Assembly: GCF_932276165.1 (NCBI RefSeq)
Contig: NC_063995.1
Span: 3,596,001-3,660,000 of the forward strand
Reading direction: 5' to 3'
DNA from: Plutella xylostella
Lineage: Eukaryota > Arthropoda > Insecta > Lepidoptera > Plutellidae
DNA length: 64,000 nt
Below, piece after piece: positions 55,301 to 64,000 of this stretch. How positions within the stretch are numbered: the stretch's first letter is position 1; each line of letters opens with the position of its first letter. Both the position numbers and the translations under genes were made by a program. Under the pieces are notes generated by a model. The model was not told the origin of the DNA, did no database searches, and worked only from the letters and a program-made list of their open reading frames with translations.

Positions 55301-58300
55301 CTACATCCGATACATACGAGTAAAACGTAAAACTACAAAAACTCACTTGCTCCCCTCCCCAATGAGCGCTATAGCGATAGTAATCCGGTTCCTCAGGAAG
55401 ATAACCATCAGTGTAAGCACCACTAGCAGAACAGCCAGTGCCACCAGCAGCGCCAGCCACGTGCGGTGACTAGCGAAGATGCTCTGCGCGTAGCCCTTTA
55501 GGTTGGTCGTCTGGATCAGCGACACGGGGTTGGCCAGATAGTACTCGTAGTTGCGGTAGCAGAGGTACAGCGCTGTGGGGGTAGCGTTTTGTTAGAATTA
55601 GTTACGAGGGTTAGTTTAGTGTAGTCTAGATTATAAAAGCTACCTACATATTTATTTGTATCCTATGGAGCTGGATGATGTACCTAACGCTATTAGGGTA
55701 AACTTGAAGACAATTAACTCTACTTGTTACAATTAAATTAGCAAATTCACAAAATGTCACGATATCTTTGTCTTGACAGCATTTAGCAGCCACATCTAAA
55801 TGAAAATAACTGTAAAAATAAACAAATGAACCCGTGGCGGAAGAAACTGAATACGCATTAGGTATAACATCTGCTGATAGTGGTATCCATTCATGTATCT
55901 GTATGTGATATAGCTACTGCATAATCATAGACAGATTTATGCATGTGTACCACTCAAAAAAATTCAAGTAAACACTTACAAAACCCAAGCAACGCCAGCA
56001 GTCCAACAATAGAGGTCCAGACGACGGGCGCGACGACCCAGCGTAGAAGCACGATGTAAACCAGGCATAGCACGACCACTCCCACGAGAGCCCCGGCCAG
56101 GTACCACCGCGACTGCACCAGGTCCTCCACTATCTGGGAGGAAAGCTGCGCCGAGGGGTTAGGTTAGAATGGTTGGGGTGATAGAGGCTTACGGTCTAGA
56201 TTCTAGATAATTATGAGTATTGTGGTTTGCTAGTGAGTTTCGGTTGGCTTGGATTAATCACTAGGTAAGTAGGTACTTGGGTACATTGCAAAGATTGTTT
56301 ATGATAAAAAAGGTTTTTCCATTTGAATAGCACACACTAAGAATCTACTTAGGTTATCGACTTATCGGGATATCGATTGATATGGTAATTTATAATTTGC
56401 ACTCAAAAGAGTTGACATAAATATTTATTGATTTTCTGTACGTCAGTGCTTGTTAGAAATAGTTGTTATTGTTAGGCATTAGGTCCCATTCCCGGTAGTT
56501 AAGTGCTGACCCGTAACCTTTGTGCCTTATCTTAATTAGATTATACAGATTATGCCTACTTATACTGTAGGTAACTGCCACTGCCATCCCCGCTCAGTTG
56601 GAATTAACTGAACAACAGACTTATGTATTTATTAGTATTAGCTGTACTTTCAGTAGATAGTACGCGACCCGTAACATAAACAAAGGAGCGAGGATATCAG
56701 CCGGTTTATTATAAGTACTATGAATAAGGTATTAAGTAACTATGTTTTGGTACATTAATTTACTTACTAATCTAGGTAAGTAGATATTCTGCTGTACCAT
56801 AATTTAACATCAAGAGTAAAAAGTAAACAAAAAGTGGTACCTGATTGAACTTGACCAAGTTGGTGAACTGTTCCAGCACCTGCGCCTCCGTGAGGTTCTG
56901 CAGCACGCTGCCCACCGCCTCCGTCGCGTTGATGAAGCAGCGGCCAATCACTGCGCGCGCCGGCAACGACAGCCAATCAGTACACAGGAATATACACAGA
57001 GTCGGGACGTGCAACCAATCCGAGCGTGGCGTTAATAACAGAGGATGCAGAGTTATTGATTAGTGTTGTTAGGGGCATGCGGGATTATAGAAGGACAGTT
57101 GACAGTCGTGCAGAGTGAGCGTGCCGGGGCACGGCTACCTACAACTTGCAGGTCTCGCTCGTCGCGCGTGAAGAAGGTGACCCAGCTGGCCACGATGAGG
57201 CCGACGTAGGAGTCTAGCGCGGTGGCGCGGTGCACGAGCGTGGAGCGCGCGGCGGCGGGGTCGCGCACGCACACCTCGGCCCCGGCCGCCTGCCCCGCGG
57301 GCCGCAGGGTGCTGCCCCGTCCGTCCTGGCACTTCAGCGTCGACAGGTCGCCGATGCAGCGGTACAACACTGCAGCGTTACCACTTGTTTGGATTCAGTT
57401 ATTCGATTACGCGGCAAGCACGTTTGATTTAGGTTTCAATTTCAAATTTTAAAACTTGAACACCGCATGCGTTAAGTTCATTCATCTGAGATCAATTTTA
57501 CAAAACTGTTAAACATTTGCGCAATAGCCTGTTTCACTTCATCCAAACATCATAAATTAACAACACAAACAAAACAAACACCTATCTAAAATCAAACGGT
57601 TTGCTCCTCACCTGGCTGGCTCTGCAGCACGAACTTGGCGCACTTCTCCTGCTGCATGTACTGCTGCGCCTGCTGCAGCGTCATGGTCTGTGTGTTGACG
57701 TCATCGCTACAGACCATGCGCGCGCGCAGCTGATCCAGCGACGACGCTGTCAGGACTGACTCGAAGAGGATGGTGGTGTCGGGACATTGGCTCACGCACA
57801 CCTGTAGTGGAGGTTGTCATTATTGTAGGTGTTATGTTTTTGTTGATGGCTTATGTTATGAGTGTTATGGTATTAATTGGTGCTGCTGGAAGTGGAGGCT
57901 GTAGCACAATCAAACACAACGAAAACATGTGTTTTAGTCGACTGGATTGGGTCCAAGTATCCTATCAAACCTTTCTAACGTTTGTAGATAGGTTAACACT
58001 ATTGAAGTGGGCTACAGCTCTGCTGAGTTAAGATAGAAATCATAGATCCACTTGAAGTCTACTGCCCGCGTGTTGACTACACAAACACACGCGGATGACG
58101 AGTTGAGCACGGTATTGTTTTGAAATCGGGCAAGCATGGACTTCCCCGATAAATCATCGACATCAATACTTAGGTTTCCCCCAAGGTTCTAACATTGTAA
58201 ATATATAAATCAAGAACACCTGTGGAGTGGGGCACCCAGTGATGGGCGCTTCAGGCGACAGACACTTGGTGATGTCGAAGAAGACGAGGTACTTCTTGTT

Positions 58301-59417
58301 CATGACGTCAGCGTCGAGCCCGCAGCGCCGCCCCTTCGAGTCGATCGGCGCCAACAGACGCTCCACGTCGCCGTTCGTGAAACCTGAACAAGAACATGCC
58401 ATCTTCAATCCAAAGGAATTTATGGACATATTATAAATTTATAAGTACTTATGTGAAGACTGGAGACTATACGGATCTGTAAAAGCATACGCTGCTTCTG
58501 TTATTTAAGCTGATGCCGTGTGAATCTGATGCTGTGATTTCATGGAACCGCCTTTTTTTTCTTTCGACAATGCGTCAGCAAAAGTACAATCGGAAAACAT
58601 TACCCTCCTCCTTCAGCAGTCGGGTAGTTATTATTCGCTTTTAATCTTTTTACAACGGTGACAAAACCTATAGGTACGAACTCTAGTGTTCGTCATCCAC
58701 ACGCTAAGAAGAAGAAGAACTGCCGATTGCAATCGGAACTTACTGTAATACCCGACGAAGCCCCATCCTCCGAGGAACAGTATGAAGATGATCAACCAGA
58801 GCACGTCGGTGCAGGACCGGTTGTGAGTGGGGCCGTTGAAGTCGGGGTCATAGTGTAGAGGCTCTCCTGAAAATATTTGAAAGTTATAATTTATAAATTG
58901 TAACAATTAAATGCGTGGTGTGACACCAACACCACCAAGGTGAATAAAAACAGGAGCACCAATATAATCGATCTAAAGGATTTAAGTACCTTAATCCTAC
59001 GTAATTCCTAAAAAAGGTGTTTACATAGGTAGAGTGTCGGTTTCCCTACCAGTATCTACCCGTACCGGTAACACAAGGAAATACCGACTAACTATTATTC
59101 AGCCTAAGTATGTCTACCATACTCCTTATTCTATCATGTCTACCCACTGCATGTAGGCCTCTTCCATATGTTACGCCAAGTTCCACGGTCCTGTGCCACT
59201 CATCGAGTTTATTATTTACGAACTAGATACTTCTTATAAGTAATTAATCGGTAGGTTTAATCATTGTTTCAACGACGTTTCAACATGCGGTATTACCCGG
59301 AAAAAGTAATAAGGCCAGACAAGTGGTTGACTGTGAGTCATATCGTAATTAGCAGGAAAGTAAAATGACGCACTTACTCGACTCTTTCGGAGGAATGCAG
59401 CAGTCTCCACAACCCAT
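52315..59417 (-). CDS. Choline transporter-like protein (SLC44/CTL family)
   Basis: A multi-pass plasma- or organelle-membrane transporter of the SLC44 family (choline and related solutes; exact substrate not inferable). Fourteen exons: 59378-59417, 58744-58866, 58220-58383, 57612-57801, 57139-57369, 56841-56950, 55980-56133, 55347-55572, 54915-55092, 54362-54494, 53769-53922, 53116-53407, 52594-52819 and 52315-52421. All are phase-consistent and give 775 residues, slightly long for the family (human CTL2 about 706), mainly in the Cys-rich first extracellular loop. Hallmarks: EPLHYDPDFNGPTHNRSCTD, the C-P-T-P-Q/V-C-V-S-Q-C-P loop, LIGEGSKAVSDIKS, HMGTVAIGALIITIVRVIRV, LEYVDHKLKKFDN, INKNAYIMCAVHGKGFCKSA and the C-terminal VEKPYFMSKNLMKILGKKNK. 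The start MGCGDCC could be N-myristoylated and palmitoylated. The closest relatives appear to be CTL2/4-type. Confidence 0.93.
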
Positions 59418-62400
59418 AGTGGTCACTTTCCGATCACAAACTATCACGCATAAACTAAGTAGGCAATGTATAGTAAACAAACATAATTTCAAACAATAAA
59501 CTCCTGTAATGTCATAAGTTTTAATATTATCATCGTGAACGTTTAGTCACTGTTCTTATCGAGTTTATTTATTCATCGTTATCTTCCCTCCGCTGATTGC
59601 CGATAAAACATGATAGGTACCCCTAAGTGCAAACACGTTGAATTTATATATAAAAAATGTACGAACACTTTGTAAAGTAAGTGAGTATCGTAATAATGGG
59701 TAGGTGAATAATTATGATATTATAACAAAAATTGCTGTCTCTATCTCTAGGCTAGGTTACTCTCGAGGCCACATGGTTTTCTAATAGGTGTAGGTACGTC
59801 ATCAATAGAATAACTATTCAAAATATTATCAGTTCAGTGTTCAGTCCGGTCTTCAATGGTGCGTTTGTTCCTACCAAACCCCTTCGAAAGAAGTAGATAA
59901 AATAGTACTTACTTAATAAAGGAAATGCTCTAGCTGACTTCAATTAAACTCATCTTAGTTGATTGTTTAAATTGTTCTTCATTGGGCTGTTCACACGAAA
60001 GCAGAGTATGAACTTTATTGCACTATACAGTAAGTATTAATAACTTACAATGTTCATTGTAAAATGCTATGATTAAACTTTTTCATTCCACATGCTGCAC
60101 CTTCTTAGGCTTAAATGAGTTAGGTACTTAGTAGGTACCGTGTGGCTATGAAAGGATAAACACGTAAGATTAGCGTCAGTAATAACATATAGCACCTTGT
60201 TTACTAGACCGGTAGTTAAAGAAGAACCATAAAATTAAACTAATTGTTGTCCCTAATTACCTTTAATAAATGTAGGTCATTGCTAAAGTTTCCAAAGTTA
60301 AAGTTAACTACACCTAAACAGTATAATCATCGTTATGGCTCATTGTATATTGAATCTAGATCACAGATCGATGTTTAACTGTTAACAACAAAGCTGGTCT
60401 CAAAGTCAATAATAAAAAAACCACTGTGTATGATGTAGGTGGCTAGGTGCTAATTTAAAGAATGACGCTAGGCACCTACTATATAATGTGAAGGAGTTAG
60501 CACTATCTGATCCGCGTGAGTGAGAAAGACAAAAACACGACTTCGTTGCACTCATTCAAAACCGGCTGACATAACAATAACAACTGCAACGATCCGAATG
60601 CGCCTATAGATAACGTATTGCATGCATCATGAATGTATCTAGTCCACCGTCCAGCCCACCGGTGATTTTGACCACTGAACGTCACTTGTTTTTACTTTTT
60701 CACTGAAGTAATTCTTCCAAATCCTGTTTCAAGACAATTATGCACTGTTGTGGTCACTCATTATCACTTTATTATCATAGTTTAACTGGAAAGATAAAAG
60801 AAACTACCTATGAACGTAAATCGTAATAAAAACTGATAGATGTGAGCGGCTAGCGTGCGTATGCGCCGTGTTGCGCCACGTACCGTACTGCCTGTATCTA
60901 CGGAGATGTTACTACGTGAAGATTATCTTCTAAGGCATTATCCACCATGGAGACTATTTAAGGACTGCAAGCACTTGTAGATTCGGTACCATGAAAAGTT
61001 ATGCAGTTATTCTAGTTATCATGAAGATAAAATAAAGTAACTTATTCTGTCAGTTTTACACCTGAAAATTTCAAGTTATGCAGATCTTTACTGAGTTCGA
61101 TCAGAGCTGTTATTGGATGAATTTTCGTCGAGTAGGGTTGTAGGACTTAAGTTCATAGTAGATTTACTCGCGTGGGCCTAAATTACTTGAACCTTTGAGG
61201 AAGTTTTCAGCTTAGTGATAACTATCAATAAATAAACAACTTCTTGGCTATCTGCATTGCGATATGATTGTAGCATTTACCTAACCCATTTATCTGTTTA
61301 ATTTGTAGATTACATCTTAATAGCAAATAAACGAGAAACGGAAAATATTCTTTAGATAAACGCAGGGTAAGTATATAAGATATGGAAGTCGGACATAAAT
61401 AAGTTAATTGCAGTGATTAGCTAGCGAGTTGGCATTATTTGTTAATCGAATGTATGGAGCCTAATAATGTACGTAATGTCAACAGTGCGAGTAGTGCGAC
61501 CGGTGACGGTACATTTATTTACGTCTCGCGGACGAATAAAGATTTGATCCGTCGATTCTATGCGGGTGATGCCGAAATAACTTTTCTGTCTTTAATAAAA
61601 CATTTAGTAATAATAGAGTAAAAAAGTTGTGTACGGGCACAGACTTTCAGACTGGCGCGATATTGAAAGAAAGTTAACTTTTAACTGCAACTTCAAGTTA
61701 ATTTTGTAGACTGATGAATATTAAGTAACTATATAATAATATGATAATGATGAATGAATGAGAGGGATTGAATTTGTACGTTCGGAATCGACATCAATAC
61801 CGTGATAATTCACTTCTAGTGCTGCTAGCTATGTACTTATCCTTGACCTTACAATGCTTTTAAGAGAGCATTAAAAACAAGAATTAAGTCACTCCGGATA
61901 CTCCGGTAGAATAGTTTGCGAAGGAAATTATTTACTTATGGCATTGAGCCAGAAACTGGTGGGTAGTGGGTACGTATAGTGCTGAAAACTCACATATATT
62001 TCTTAGCTAGTACCTACCTAGATAGGAACATGAGGCATCGGTCGAGTTTATTACTTATTTGGGTACATATGTATACCTTAGGACCTAAGGTATACATAAG
62101 TTCTGCTCAGTGGAAATTCAGCTCCTTACAGAGCTACATGAAATCGGCAGTGAGTACCTACTACTTGCTTATTCAAAAGTACCAACTTACCTTCCAGTCT
62201 CCTAGCAATGGAGTTACAAAAATAGATAAGTAATTTAACCGCAAACTCCTGCTTTACCGCAACCTTTCAATTAAACGCAATAAAAATATCACTCGAACAT
62301 CCTGTTATAACTAAGTAAGTAAGTAGGTACCTAGCTAGTTACTTTGGGCATTTTAGTTTTGGTATCTGGCTGGTACGAAGGTCGTTTTATCGCTTATAGT

Positions 62401-64000
62401 ATCACGTACCGGATGGCATCTAGACCACTGCCATGGCCATCCACTGTGAGTCGTGAGTAAAGAGAAACCTTGCTGGGTGTCGAGAGTTGGCGAGTTGCGA
62501 CATTTTCCTTTAAAATTGTAGTTAATTAACATAGGCTGTACCTCGGATGTAGTGCGCTCCAAAATGTAAGTGGTTATATTCTCTCTATGCTACATTTTCT
62601 TATATGTCTGTCTACCTGTCTGTTGTAAGTATGCTTTGTAGTACTAACTTGCGTAGGCAGCAATTTTGTCTGCACTGAGGATGCGATTACAACTCATAAA
62701 ACGACCATGTAATATAAATCAACTAGGTAGGTAGATGGTACATAGGTGGTTCGACTTATCAAAACTTCACCAATTGGAGTTGTTTATGTCCATGATAAAT
62801 CCGATTAGGGAAAGCGACACCTTTTTTAGGGAAATGCCTGAAAAGTCGATATCCAAGCTCACCGGAAAGGATAGTTTTTTAGAGGTGTGTACTTACTTGT
62901 TTTATCTAGCTTTTTTCGGGTTTTATTTAAGTAAGGTAAGTAGGTAAGTACATAATTACCTAAAAAACTAACAACGGGTATCTATAGGTACAAAACAATA
63001 GCGATACGTTTAATTAAACATTTATTATTGTTAGTGCAACACGAAATCCTTCTCTAGATGATTATTTATTAATGCACTAACTAAATTAAGGGTTCACGGA
63101 CACCTTTTGTTTAGAACGCAATCTATAAGTACTAATTTACATTTTAATAATTCAATAAGTTGGCAGGTATATAATAGGCACGTAATGTAGTACCTACTTA
63201 CCTAAGTAGTTAGGATCACTTTAGAATAGTTTAGGACTTAGATGGGTAGGACTATTGTTAGATTACTTCGGTTCGGTATCTATATGTACTTACAAAAAAA
63301 ATAAAGCTACGATTTACTCTATTTTCCTTATAAAACCTAAGGCTTACCATAGTCTTTGCCCATCTTGTGAAAGTCTCTGGGCAGTTCCTTCACTAACTTT
63401 CAACCAAACATTTGTTTAGTTGACGGTAGAACTTCAATTTTTAAACCTTTTTAGTTATAAAGGCACAAGCACTTAAATTGATTGTCCACACTTAACGCTG
63501 CACTGTTACACCATCACTTTTGTGAATAGAAAACGCAGCTCAATATACGTTTTTGTTAATTAAACCAAATCCCTTTCACGGTTTCTCCTTTAGGTAAAAG
63601 CTAAAGAAAGGAAGACATAAACGGCTTTAAATCCACAAATTAACTAGGGAACTTTGTTTTAAAGTGAGGCAAAAGTTACACAAGTTGTTGTCGGGTGAAG
63701 TTTGCTAGTAAACAACTATTGGTTTCACCGTCTAGGGACGTCGGACGTGCTCGCACGGTGCCGCCCGCCTCGGAACTAAACTCGCTCCGCTTATTTTAAT
63801 TTATTTCCAAGCTACAAAGCTTGAATCACGGTTGCTGTTCGGTAGACTGATTCTGATCTGATTACGTTGTCAAAAACATGTTTCTCTGATGCATTCTAAT
63901 GAATTGGACAAATATATCACATTTACGGTTTACACTGATGACAACACTGTCCCTCAGGATGTACGATTCCTTTATGATGCCTTCTTTAACTAAAAAGAAC
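59418..64000. other. Upstream region of the SLC44 gene, no supported exon
   Basis: AT-rich DNA with TAGGTACC motifs. At about 59130-59210 there is a short fragment resembling LINE tails. A GC-richer, CpG-containing patch at about 63725-63790 could be the promoter or an untranslated first exon of the SLC44 gene. Short ORFs at 61455-61621 and 62735-62947 on the plus strand match no family I know. The first is preceded by TATATAAGATA at about 61373. Confidence 0.4.

Noticed and set aside
62735..62947. 70-codon plus-strand ORF with a GTGTGT donor-like site
   Set aside because: No family recognised and no partner exon within the window.

Overview
This window looks like nuclear DNA from a lepidopteran (moth or butterfly). 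It is AT-rich, eukaryotic and intron-containing. The intergenic DNA is full of TAAGTACCTACC-type motifs, tRNA-derived SINEs, RTE-type and Jockey/CR1-type LINE fragments, a Helitron-like element and many MITEs. The protein-coding exons are clearly insect. All gene models were rebuilt by hand from splice signals, reading-frame phase and family resemblance; no database search was run.

Left gene cluster (1-5.8 kb): the 3' half of a Torsin AAA+ ATPase (+), ATG5 (-) converging on it, and EMG1/Nep1 (+) diverging from ATG5 across a short shared promoter interval that carries a foldback MITE. From 5.8 to 9.2 kb lies a transposon nest: a Helitron-like element split by a 2.5-kb TIR transposon, which itself contains LINE debris.

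Brinker domain (9.2-37.9 kb): one intronless gene with a Brinker-type DNA-binding domain, a PxDLS CtBP motif and a Groucho-like FRPY motif sits at about 20.8-21.7 kb. It lies in a gene desert of nearly 30 kb. The desert holds GC-rich islands, MITEs, tandem repeats and broken transposons. The main discovery candidate is here: five exact matches to the BMP silencer element consensus known from Drosophila (GRCGNC-N5-GTCTG), all between 9.2 kb upstream and about 1 kb downstream of brinker. I found none elsewhere in the window. Three more sites match the relaxed form GNCGNC-N5-GTCTG. This suggests that Dpp/BMP repression of brinker through Mad/Medea/Schnurri is hard-wired in this insect by a dispersed array of silencers.

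Right gene cluster (38-59.4 kb): a small Kazal-like secreted-protein gene (+, 5' end unresolved), MED18 (-) and EXOSC2/Rrp4 (+) as a divergent pair, and a 14-exon SLC44 choline-transporter-like gene (-) converging on EXOSC2. The 6.7-kb last intron of EXOSC2 holds nested transposons: a hAT-like element containing a long-TIR foldback, which contains a piggyBac-like element flanked by TTAA. From 59.4 to 64 kb is non-coding DNA upstream of the SLC44 gene, where a 5' UTR exon and promoter would be expected.

Apart from brinker the genes are housekeeping genes: ER/nuclear-envelope ATPase, autophagy conjugation, 18S rRNA methylation, Mediator, RNA exosome and solute transport. They sit as compact divergent or convergent pairs, while the developmental regulator stands alone in a large regulatory domain.
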